From: Chloroflexota bacterium
GTDB taxonomy: Bacteria; Desulfobacterota; Desulfuromonadia; Desulfuromonadales; Geopsychrobacteraceae
Reading direction: 5' to 3'
Assembly (NCBI GenBank): GCA_015222355.1
Contig: JADFVC010000017.1
Span: 1 to 12,524 of the forward strand
Length of the DNA stretch: 12,524 nucleotides
In this document: in pieces, positions 1 to 6,767 of the stretch
How positions within the stretch are numbered: position 1 is the stretch's first letter
Layout of the letters: every line of letters begins with the position of its first letter
Program-made: the position numbers and the translations under genes
Notes under the pieces: model-generated
What the model was told of the DNA's origin: nothing
The model's database searches: none
What the model saw: the letters and a program-made list of their open reading frames with translations, nothing else

Positions 1-1096
1 ATACCGAGATCTGTGTTGACGCAGACTGGGTGGCATTGACGGCATCACGGACCACATCGGCCGAAGTGGCATTGTCAGCAATCAGGCTGATGGTGGAAGC
101 TGATGCACGCTTCAGAGTTTTGATCAGAATCTGGTTGTCCTGGCGATACTGCATGAGTTGACTGAAGGTACGTTCCAGTTCTTTGGTCAAAGATTCGACA
201 GCATTGAAAAGGCGCAAACGGGTGATGCTTCCGGAAAGTTGCGAGGCAAACAGTTTGAGGGTATCGACATCGTCCTCGTCCAAGGGGCTCCCAGTCATTT
301 TGTTATCAACGGTCATGATCATTTCAACAACACCGCTAACGATCACCGGGCAAACCAGAAAACATTTTGAACGCAGGGCTGAAACACTATCACAGGGTGG
401 TTTAAGCCGAAAATCAGGAGGCATCAGGGAAATATCATTAATCAGATAATGCCGCATCTCAGAGACCGCTTTATAGAGGACACCAGCCCGATCATCGAGA
501 GGTATCATCACCGAAGTATCTGTTGCCCCATCATCACGATTCAGGCAACTTGACAGGCGAAGCTCTTTGAGTTCGTGGTCAACTAAAAGGATGTTCACTC
601 GATCATAATCGACAACCTCTCTCAAACCGTTTCCGGTTAAAGCCACCAGCTCCTGAAAATCCGTGGTTTTTAAAATGCCTGCGCTGATCGCGTGAAAATT
701 TTCGATACGGGCATTCAATTCACGATATTTTCGTTCAAACTCCTCCTTCTGGCTGGCTACAGTGATATTCATTTCATTGAGTTTCGCCGCCCGGGTATGG
801 ATTTGTTCGGCAGCCCGACCGATAAAATATCCGAAAGTCCCCAAGACTACGGCCGTACCTCCGCCCATATAAATAAATAAGGCAATATTAATGTTACTCA
901 ACAGGACATTGCCAATGGTTTGTTGCCAGATCGACAACGTGGGGTCATAAAACACCACCAAACGCACCAGCATCCAACCGATCGGCGCAGAAACCCCGAG
1001 CAAAAAACCAGCGAGAGAATAAAGGACACTGCGATTAATGGAACCGGTACTTTTCGCAGCACTGCTTTCGGTAATGAGAGAAAAAATATTTGTCAT
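1..1096 (-). CDS. Membrane-anchored GAF-domain sensor protein, C-terminus cut by window edge
   Basis: An open frame of 365 complete codons starts at ATG 1094-1096 and runs off the left edge without a stop. An in-frame TAA at 1112-1114 bounds it upstream, and no other ATG precedes this one. Two hydrophobic segments are visible, about residues 24-48 and 68-93. They are followed by a charged helical linker (about 95-133) and a region reading like a GAF domain (about 135-295). A second likely coiled coil follows at 298-325. The visible part ends before any output domain, so whether it is a diguanylate cyclase, a histidine kinase or something else cannot be decided. By family analogy it is an inner-membrane signalling protein with a cytoplasmic ligand-binding domain. 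It starts 35 bases after the phosphofructokinase stop, behind a modest purine-rich ribosome site, so it is probably last or late in that operon. Confidence 0.75.
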   Translation of the reverse strand, partial: MTNIFSLITESSAAKSTGSINRSVLYSLAGFLLGVSAPIGWMLVRLVVFYDPTLSIWQQTIGNVLLSNINIALFIYMGGGTAVVLGTFGYFIGRAAEQIHTRAAKLNEMNITVASQKEEFERKYRELNARIENFHAISAGILKTTDFQELVALTGNGLREVVDYDRVNILLVDHELKELRLSSCLNRDDGATDTSVMIPLDDRAGVLYKAVSEMRHYLINDISLMPPDFRLKPPCDSVSALRSKCFLVCPVIVSGVVEMIMTVDNKMTGSPLDEDDVDTLKLFASQLSGSITRLRLFNAVESLTKELERTFSQLMQYRQDNQILIKTLKRASASTISLIADNATSADVVRDAVNATQSASTQISV

Positions 1097-1131
1097 TAGA
1101 TGCCCTGCTCTTTAAGCAATCATCAATAAAA

Positions 1132-2220
1132 TCAACGACCGACCATAATTCCAAGAGATTCAGCCGTCGCAACCAGTTCACCCGCGGGATCAACCAGATT
1201 GAGTTGAGAAATCGCACTGGCAATTTCAACATCCACAACCTTGCGCCCGCGCAATGCGACCATCCGGCCGAACTTCTTTTGTGCGATAAGCTCAACAGCC
1301 TTGACGCCAAACCGTGAGGCAAGAATCCGATCATAAGGTGTCGGTGAACCACCTCTCTGCAGATGCCCCAAAGTCACGACCCGGGTTTCCATATCCAACT
1401 GAGCAGTAATTTGTTGTGCTACAGCATGCCCAATTCCACCCAGCCGTTCAACACCAAAATTTTCTGCGGCAGTCTGTAACACAACTTTGTTTCCTTCCGC
1501 GGCAACAGCTCCTTCGGCAACGACCACAATTGAAAAGCGACGGCCCCGACCCCTGCGCCGTTCAATTGCGGCACAGATACGGTCGACAGAATAAGGAATT
1601 TCAGGAATCAAAATAACATCTGCCGAACCGGCAATTCCCGATTCCAGAGCAATCCAGCCGGCATCCCGCCCCATCACTTCGACAACCATAACCCGATGAT
1701 GACTTTCTGCCGTCGAATGCAGGCGATCGAGAGCTTCGGTGACAATGGCCACTGCGGTTCGATAACCAAAGGTCACATCCGTTGCCCGCAGATCGTTATC
1801 GATCGTTTTCGGTACGCCGATGACCGGCAAACCTTTTTCATAAAGACCCAGGGCAATTTTTAAAGTTCCGTCGCCACCAACAGCGATCAAAACCTCGGCA
1901 CCCGACTTTTGAAACCCTTGCAGGACGCTATCGGAGATATCCTGAAGTTCAATTTTTCCATTAACAGTCACCGGATAACTGAAAGGGTTACCACGGTTAC
2001 TGGTCCCCAGAATCGTACCACCTCGCGGCAGAATTCCACTGACAGAATCAAGGGTTAAATCCCGCGTGCGAATCTTGCCAATCAGCCCCTCAAAACCGTC
2101 CTCGATACCAAGCACTCGCCAATTGTGCAAACCAACTGCGGAACGCACCACACCACGAATGACGGCATTCAATCCGGGACAATCACCACCTCCGGTCAGT
2201 ATTGCCAGGGTATTACTCAT
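1132..2220 (-). CDS. pfkA: 6-phosphofructokinase, mixed ATP/PPi type
   Basis: This 362-residue protein phosphorylates fructose 6-phosphate to fructose 1,6-bisphosphate in glycolysis, or works reversibly if it uses pyrophosphate. Motifs in order: GGGDCPGLNAVIRG (10-23) in the nucleotide loop, GGDGT (115-119), PKTIDND with the catalytic Asp (137-143), MGRDAGWIAL (183-192) for substrate binding, and HLQRGGSP (286-293). The glycine in GGDGT is typical of ATP enzymes. The lysine in PKTIDND is typical of pyrophosphate enzymes, where E. coli PfkA has glycine. This pairing defines the mixed-substrate group, so the phosphoryl donor cannot be assigned from sequence alone. The start is ATG 2218-2220 behind AAGGTG. 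It lies 17 bases after the exbD-like stop, which suggests co-transcription with the ExbBD pair. Confidence in the family is high; confidence in the donor is low. Confidence 0.95.
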   Translation of the reverse strand: MSNTLAILTGGGDCPGLNAVIRGVVRSAVGLHNWRVLGIEDGFEGLIGKIRTRDLTLDSVSGILPRGGTILGTSNRGNPFSYPVTVNGKIELQDISDSVLQGFQKSGAEVLIAVGGDGTLKIALGLYEKGLPVIGVPKTIDNDLRATDVTFGYRTAVAIVTEALDRLHSTAESHHRVMVVEVMGRDAGWIALESGIAGSADVILIPEIPYSVDRICAAIERRRGRGRRFSIVVVAEGAVAAEGNKVVLQTAAENFGVERLGGIGHAVAQQITAQLDMETRVVTLGHLQRGGSPTPYDRILASRFGVKAVELIAQKKFGRMVALRGRKVVDVEIASAISQLNLVDPAGELVATAESLGIMVGR

Positions 2221-2237
2221 CGCTTCACCTTTGATGT

Positions 2238-2657
2238 TTACCGTTTATCTGAACCGGCAGGTTTGTCTGTTGCTATTGCCAGGGTGGCGAAACCTGCCAT
2301 CTTCGCTGCATCCATCAACTGAATGACTTTGCCGTGCAGTGCATCCCGGTCTGCCATCAGTAAAAAAGTCATTTTATTTGTCCGATCGCCGTAGCTGTTC
2401 AGTTCATGTAATAAATCGGCCAGAGAAATTTTTTCACGTTTTAAATAGATGTCACCGTTCGCAGACAAATAGACCTGAATCTCCAGACTGTCTTGTCTTA
2501 TCTGTTGAGCAGAGGACTCGGGAAGATTGATTTTCAGCCCAGGTTTTTCAATAAAGGTCGTTGATATCATAAAGAAAATCAATAACAAAAAGACAACGTC
2601 GATCAACGGGGTCAATTCAACGCGGGGCTCTTCAATCGTGCGACGACGAAATCCCAT
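2238..2657 (-). CDS. exbD: ExbD/TolR-family biopolymer transport protein
   Basis: This 139-residue protein has the ExbD/TolR layout. A short basic N-terminus (MGFRRRTIEEPRVE) is followed by one membrane helix, about residues 16-35, reading LTPLIDVVFLLLIFFMISTT. A periplasmic domain makes up the rest. Asp20 in the helix matches the family's essential proton-carrying aspartate. In the family, ExbD or TolR sits in the inner membrane with ExbB or TolQ and turns proton motive force into movement of TonB or TolA. The gene starts 4 bases after the ExbB/TolQ-like stop, as expected for a co-translated pair. No TonB- or TolA-like protein, TonB-dependent receptor or Tol-Pal gene is nearby, so ExbD and TolR cannot be told apart and the energised partner is unknown. 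Confidence 0.93.
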   Translation of the reverse strand: MGFRRRTIEEPRVELTPLIDVVFLLLIFFMISTTFIEKPGLKINLPESSAQQIRQDSLEIQVYLSANGDIYLKREKISLADLLHELNSYGDRTNKMTFLLMADRDALHGKVIQLMDAAKMAGFATLAIATDKPAGSDKR

Positions 2658-2661
2658 AACT

Positions 2662-3261
2662 TTATCTTCCGACCAGATCGACGACCCGCATGGTCAATTC
2701 TTCCAACGCCAGCGTTAACTGTTCAGCACGGCTGGAAAGGTAACGATGGAGCAGGATCATCGGTACGGCAACCGATAATCCTGCAGCGGTGGTAATCAAA
2801 GCCTCCGATATTCCCCCACCCAGTGTCATCGGGGTTCCCACCCCTTCTGTGGCAATAACGTTAAATGCCTTGATCATCCCCAGCACGGTACCAAGCAGGC
2901 CAAGCAGGGGCACGACGGTCGCGATGGTTCCGAGCAAACCGAGATAGCGCTGAAAAGAAATCGATACACGCTCACCCACCTCTTCAGCGAGTTCTTTCAG
3001 GTGTGCCCGGTTATTCCCTCGATTGGTCAAAACGACCAGCAGAACATTCGCCAGTGGCGTGTTCCTGCTTTCACACAGTGAAACTGCCTCAAGAGGTTTA
3101 TCTTCCTGAAGAAAACGACAAACGTCTTCAAATAAGGGACGGAAACTGCGCCGAATATGAAAAAAAGTTTTGATTCGTTCGAGAAAAATTGCCCAACCAA
3201 TCACCGAACAGACCAGGATCGGGTACATCAATGGGCCGCCTTTTTGAAAAATATCAATCAT
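2662..3261 (-). CDS. exbB: ExbB/TolQ/MotA-family proton channel subunit
   Basis: This is about 199 residues with the ExbB/TolQ topology: one helix near the N-terminus (about 10-30), a cytoplasmic domain, then two helices near 110-135 and 150-175. The conserved blocks LLGLLGTVLGMIKAF and SEALITTAAGLSVAVP form the channel-lining region, with the family's Glu and Thr positions. The ATG at 3259-3261 is chosen because GAGGAA lies at a good distance upstream. A TTG three codons earlier (3268-3270) is also open, but the ribosome site almost touches it. In the family this subunit forms the pentameric inner-membrane ring around ExbD/TolR and conducts protons. The ExbD-like gene follows after 4 bases, and a metallophosphoesterase ends 74 bases upstream. 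Confidence 0.93.
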   Translation of the reverse strand: MIDIFQKGGPLMYPILVCSVIGWAIFLERIKTFFHIRRSFRPLFEDVCRFLQEDKPLEAVSLCESRNTPLANVLLVVLTNRGNNRAHLKELAEEVGERVSISFQRYLGLLGTIATVVPLLGLLGTVLGMIKAFNVIATEGVGTPMTLGGGISEALITTAAGLSVAVPMILLHRYLSSRAEQLTLALEELTMRVVDLVGR

Positions 3262-3335
3262 TTCAAACAATTCCTCAGGCCATCAGAATGAATTTAAAAA
3301 AGATACCACAAAGATGAAAAGGCTCCAAGAGTTGA

Positions 3336-3827
3336 TTATCCGTCGAGAGCAATGATTTCCCCCTCAATCCGGGAACCCAGGATTAAAATACCGATCGTAT
3401 GATTTTTAGCGCTACGGCGATCTGTCGGACTACCAGGGTTAAAAAGCAACATTGGGCCGACATATCGACAGACCGGCATGTGACTATGGCCAAAAACCAG
3501 TGCATCCGACGGCTGGCCTTGAAAACTCTGCAAAACATGCTTTTCGATATCTTTACTGGAACCCCAGCCATGAATCATACCAATCAGTTTCCCGCCAATT
3601 CGCACAACCCGGCTTTCCGGCACCCCGCAGCTTGTAAGGTCCATATTCCCACGCACAGCGTACCAGGGAAGCCGATAAAAACAGCTCTCCAATGCAGGGA
3701 TAACCGTATCTCCGGCATGCAGAATCGCTGCTACGTCGGCAAAATGCCCAGCAAGCAACTGGTCGGCGAATCGCTGGGCCATCACTAGATCTGAAAAGTG
3801 CGTATCTGACAGAACACCGATTTTCAC
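3336..3827 (-). CDS. YfcE/MJ0936-type metallophosphoesterase
   Basis: A small calcineurin-like phosphoesterase of about 163 residues, the usual length for the YfcE group. All metal-binding signatures are present in order: a DxH motif (SDTHF) right after the first strand, a GD motif in HAGDTV, the GN[HD] motif as RGNMDL, a histidine in IHGWGSS, and GHSH near the C-terminus (VFGHSHMP). Family members bind two divalent metal ions and hydrolyse phosphodiesters; the natural substrate is usually unknown and is unknown here. The preferred start is GTG 3825-3827, giving VKIGVLSDTH. It lies 8 bases after GGGAGA and matches how the family usually begins. Longer versions from ATG 3849-3851 or GTG 3870-3872 are open and cannot be excluded. 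It is the first gene of the leftward cluster. Confidence 0.88.
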   Translation of the reverse strand: MKIGVLSDTHFSDLVMAQRFADQLLAGHFADVAAILHAGDTVIPALESCFYRLPWYAVRGNMDLTSCGVPESRVVRIGGKLIGMIHGWGSSKDIEKHVLQSFQGQPSDALVFGHSHMPVCRYVGPMLLFNPGSPTDRRSAKNHTIGILILGSRIEGEIIALDG

Positions 3828-4002
3828 TTGGGCATCTCCCTTATATCGCATAATATATTCAGCTAATTTCACCGCATCTATAGGCTAATTTTAGCCACAA
3901 GCTGTCTAATCTTCACCACATTTAGAACTAAATTATTACCATATGATGCACGCAGAGCACCTAACTTATTGAAATATTACAACTAAAAAAAATTCTAAAT
4001 TT

Positions 4003-4017
4003 TGGCATCAGCATTGC
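4003..4017 (+). promoter_or_regulatory. Candidate sigma-54 (-24/-12) promoter for the malic enzyme gene
   Basis: The sequence TGGCATCAGCATTGC matches the RpoN consensus (TGGCAYR, four bases, TTGC). It has the invariant GG and GC with exactly the required spacing and differs only at the R position. Transcription would begin near 4029, leaving an untranslated leader of about 170 bases before the malic enzyme ATG at 4201. Sigma-54 promoters need an enhancer-binding activator, and no activator site was identified upstream. The match is read from sequence; its use in vivo is inferred. Confidence 0.55.
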
Positions 4018-4184
4018 GTCAGAAGAAAAAGCAGTTATATTTTAATTGGGTAGCAAATCTTGTTGACTTTTTTAGCAAGACTGTAGTTTTTTACTTAAAG
4101 TGTAATTTGTGGCTGATTCAGAACAACCAAGGAGAGGTCACCCCAACCCCTTCACTCAAGAGTCTCAAAACAAAACTCTCTATC

Positions 4185-4190
4185 AGGAGG
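4185..4190 (+). promoter_or_regulatory. Strong ribosome binding site for the malic enzyme gene
   Basis: A perfect AGGAGG lies 10 bases before ATG 4201. It supports that ATG over the one two codons later (4207), which is 16 bases away. Confidence 0.8.
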
Positions 4191-4200
4191 ACACATTCTC

Positions 4201-6459
4201 ATGTCAATGCGTCAAGAAGCCCTCGATTATCACAGTACCGGGCGAAAAGGTAAAATCGAAGTTATCACCACCAAGCCCTGTGCTACCAGTCACGATCTTT
4301 CCCTCGCTTACAGTCCCGGGGTTGCCGAACCCTGTCTGGAAATCGAAAAAAACCCGAATGATGCCTATAAATATACCGCGAAAGGAAACCTGGTTGCAGT
4401 TGTTTCCAACGGCACTGCGGTCCTCGGCCTTGGTGATATCGGCGCACTGGCCGGCAAACCGGTCATGGAAGGAAAAGGTGTTCTGTTCAAAAGTTTTGCC
4501 GATGTTGACGTTTTTGATATCGAACTGAACACCAAGGATTCTGATGAACTGATTCGCACCGTTAAACTGCTGGAACCTACTTTTGGCGGGATCAACCTGG
4601 AAGACATCAAAGGCCCGGAATGCTTCTATATCGAGGAGAAGCTCAAAGAGATTATGGACATTCCGGTCTTCCATGACGATCAACATGGGACGGCAATTAT
4701 TTCGGCCGCCGGAATGCTCAACGCCCTGGAAATTATCGGGAAGGATGTTACGAAGGCAAAAATCGTTGTCAATGGTGCCGGTGCCGCCGGTATTGCATGT
4801 GCCAACCTCGCCATCACCATGGGGATCGATAAAAACAATGTCATCCTCTGTGATACGAAAGGCGTCATTTACAAAGGCAGAACAGTCGGGATGAACGAGT
4901 ACAAGGAACGTCTGGCAGCGGATACAGAGGCCAGAACCCTCGCCGATGCAATGGTTGGTGCCGATATTTTCTTCGGCGTCTCGGTCAAAGGCGCACTGTC
5001 TTCTGAAATGCTCAAATCGATGGCGAAAGATCCGATCGTCTTCGCCATGGCCAACCCGGATCCGGAAATTACTCCGCCGGAAGCCAAGGCGGTCCGTGAT
5101 GATGTTATTATCGGAACAGGTCGCTCCGACTATGTCAACCAGGTCAATAATGTCCTTTGTTTTCCCTTCCTGTTCCGTGGTGCCCTCGATGTTCATGCCA
5201 GTGCCATCAACGATGAAATGAAACTGGCCGCAGTAAAAGCCCTGGCTGACCTGGCCAAACTTGATGTTCCCGACTCAGTGCGCAGGGCCTACGCCGGTGA
5301 GGACATTCAATTCGGCCGCGAATATGTTATCCCGAAACCCTTCGATCCACGCGTTCTGCTTTATGTTGCTCCAGCTGTTGCCCAGGCTGCAATGGATTCA
5401 GGGGTTGCTCGCCGCCCGATCCAGGATATGCAGAAGTACCGCGAAACACTTGAAGCACTGCAGAGTCGCTCCAAGGAAATCATGCGGACCCTGATCAATA
5501 AAGCGAAAGCAAATCCGAAGCGGATTGTCTTCCCTGAAGGTGAAGAAGACAAAATTCTGCGGGCGGCACAAATTATCATCAAAGAAAATATTGCCACACC
5601 GATTCTGCTTGGGAATGAAGATGAAATCCGTAGACGGATTGCTGATCTCAATCTGAATCTTGGTGATGTTGAAATTATCGACCCGACAACCTTTGATAAA
5701 CGTAAAGAATATATCGATACGATGTTCGAACTGCGCCAGCGTAAAGGTGTCACTCGTGCCGGGGCCAAGCGGCAGATGAAATCCAACAACAACTTTTTCG
5801 GGGCAATGATGGTCCAACAGGGCGATGCCGACACCATGCTTTCAGGCATCAACCATCACTACCCGGAAACCATCAAGCCTTCTTTGGAAATCATCGGCAA
5901 GCAGGACAAGCTTTCTAAAGTTCATGGCATGTACATGATGGTTTTCAAGAAAAAGGTTGTCTTTATTGCTGATGCCACCGTGGCAATCGATCCGACGGCG
6001 GAAGAATTGGCAGAAACCGCTATTCTGGTTGCTGAAAAAGTCCGTCAGTTTGATATTGAGCCGAAGGTGGCCATGCTTTCTTTTTCCAACTTCGGGAGTA
6101 CCATCCATCCGTTGACCCTGAAAGTCAAAAAAGCCACCGCCCTGGTCAAACAACAGGCCCCTGATCTGGTTGTTGATGGTGAAATTCAGGCTAACGTTGC
6201 CCTTGATCCGGGGTTGACAGAAGCTCAATATCCCTTCTCAATGTTGAAAGGTGACGCTAACGTTTTTATTTTCCCGGATCTTCAGTCCGGCAATATCAGT
6301 TACAAACTGCTCAACAAGTTAGGCGGTGCTGAAGCGGTCGGTCCGATCCTGGTGGGAATGAAAAAACCGGTACACGTACTGCAACGGGGTGATGACGTTG
6401 CTGATATCGTTAACATGGCAGCAGTTGCCGTCGTTGATGCTCAGGAAGCAGGCAACTAA
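4201..6459 (+). CDS. maeB: NADP-dependent malic enzyme fused to a phosphotransacetylase-like domain
   Basis: This 752-residue fusion matches the usual MaeB size of about 755. The malic enzyme half (about 1-425) oxidatively decarboxylates malate to pyruvate and makes NAD(P)H. It shows [10 protein letters not shown] (36-45) with the catalytic tyrosine, [13 protein letters not shown] (85-97) with a candidate catalytic lysine, and [14 protein letters not shown] (129-142) with metal ligands. FHDDQHGTA (157-165) and a Rossmann loop GAGAAG (192-197) follow. The C-terminal half (about 425-748) begins with [13 protein letters not shown] and resembles phosphate acetyltransferase. In characterised MaeB fusions this domain is not a working transacetylase but binds acetyl-CoA and regulates the enzyme. 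That role is inferred here. The gene stands alone between the divergent region and a strong terminator, so it is probably monocistronic. Whether it uses NAD or NADP cannot be read with certainty. Confidence 0.96.
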   Translation: MSMRQEALDYHSTGRKGKIEVITTKPCATSHDLSLAYSPGVAEPCLEIEKNPNDAYKYTAKGNLVAVVSNGTAVLGLGDIGALAGKPVMEGKGVLFKSFADVDVFDIELNTKDSDELIRTVKLLEPTFGGINLEDIKGPECFYIEEKLKEIMDIPVFHDDQHGTAIISAAGMLNALEIIGKDVTKAKIVVNGAGAAGIACANLAITMGIDKNNVILCDTKGVIYKGRTVGMNEYKERLAADTEARTLADAMVGADIFFGVSVKGALSSEMLKSMAKDPIVFAMANPDPEITPPEAKAVRDDVIIGTGRSDYVNQVNNVLCFPFLFRGALDVHASAINDEMKLAAVKALADLAKLDVPDSVRRAYAGEDIQFGREYVIPKPFDPRVLLYVAPAVAQAAMDSGVARRPIQDMQKYRETLEALQSRSKEIMRTLINKAKANPKRIVFPEGEEDKILRAAQIIIKENIATPILLGNEDEIRRRIADLNLNLGDVEIIDPTTFDKRKEYIDTMFELRQRKGVTRAGAKRQMKSNNNFFGAMMVQQGDADTMLSGINHHYPETIKPSLEIIGKQDKLSKVHGMYMMVFKKKVVFIADATVAIDPTAEELAETAILVAEKVRQFDIEPKVAMLSFSNFGSTIHPLTLKVKKATALVKQQAPDLVVDGEIQANVALDPGLTEAQYPFSMLKGDANVFIFPDLQSGNISYKLLNKLGGAEAVGPILVGMKKPVHVLQRGDDVADIVNMAAVAVVDAQEAGN

Positions 6460-6489
6460 GTCTAAAGCTTCACTAATCAAGTTACGCCA

Positions 6490-6526
6490 AGCGGGAGCTT
6501 CCATGGAGGAAGCTCCCGCTTTTTTT
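6490..6526 (+). terminator. Intrinsic terminator after the malic enzyme gene
   Basis: A perfect 13-bp stem (AGCGGGAGCTTCC with its complement, 6490-6502 and 6508-6520) has a 5-base loop and is followed by seven T (6520-6526). It lies 30 bases after the malic enzyme stop and should end that transcript. Confidence 0.95.
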
Positions 6527-6548
6527 CGATCAACTTCCAATCAAAGGT

Positions 6549-6554
6549 TATAAT
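6549..6554 (+). promoter_or_regulatory. Possible -10 box for thrC
   Basis: A perfect TATAAT lies between the upstream terminator and the repeat element. No convincing -35 hexamer was found at 16-18 bases upstream (TTCGAT at 6525-6530 is poor). If real, the thrC transcript would carry the whole repeat element in its leader. Confidence 0.3.
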
Positions 6555-6602
6555 TGTTAAGATGCAACGTCACTTAAGCAGTAATTTTTGTCAGCTTGTA
6601 AA

Positions 6603-6741
6603 TAAGATGTACTCGCAAAAAGTCGGAAAGTGCCTTTTTCTGTCATTCCCGCGCAGGCGAGAATCCAGAGATTTCAAATGGTTGCGTGTATGCCGGATAC
6701 CCGCTTTCGCGGGGACGACGACTTTTTACGAGACCATCTTA
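6603..6741. repeat. MITE-like element with REP/dRS3-like palindromes inside
   Basis: The 139-bp segment is bounded by terminal inverted repeats. The left arm (6603-6625, beginning TAAGATG and ending CTCGCAAAAAGTCG) and the right arm (6719-6741, reverse complement beginning TAAGATG and ending CTCGTAAAAAGTCG) agree at 20 of 23 positions. Inside are two facing palindromes. One is ATTCCCGC-gcag-GCGAGAAT (6645-6664) and the other centres on CCCGC-tttc-GCGGG (6700-6713). The ATTCCCGC...GGGAAT unit is a widespread bacterial repeat, like the dRS3 type described in Neisseria. It encodes no protein; it is probably a non-autonomous mobile element. The outermost TA at each end could be a target duplication of the IS630/mariner type (inference). 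It ends 26 bases before the thrC start codon. Confidence 0.75.
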
Positions 6742-6767
6742 AAATGTCCAGTTGAAAGAGAATCGCT

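Larger units (their letters stand above)
3828..4200. other. AT-rich divergent intergenic region
   Basis: This gap separates the leftward phosphoesterase cluster from the rightward malic enzyme gene, so it should hold promoters for both. It contains a 6-bp inverted repeat (GGCTAA-tt-TTAGCC, 3883-3896) close to the leftward gene start, which could be an operator or a small hairpin. It also contains the sigma-54-like promoter listed separately, and a repeated TAGCAA (4051 and 4073). The roughly 170 bases between that promoter and the malic enzyme start form a long leader. No coding frame or recognised riboswitch was found in it. Confidence 0.6.

Noticed and set aside
4063..4097. TTGACT followed by T-rich sequence as a sigma-70 promoter for the malic enzyme gene
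   Set aside because: No acceptable -10 hexamer lies at 16-18 bases; the sigma-54 box upstream is a far better match.
4130..4138. AGGAGAGG-like ribosome site in the malic enzyme leader
   Set aside because: No start codon lies at usable distance downstream, so it does not support a leader peptide.
4204..5196. Long minus-strand open frame (330 residues) opposite the malic enzyme gene
   Set aside because: It lies wholly inside the malic enzyme domain, has no recognisable motifs and is explained by codon bias of the true gene on the other strand.
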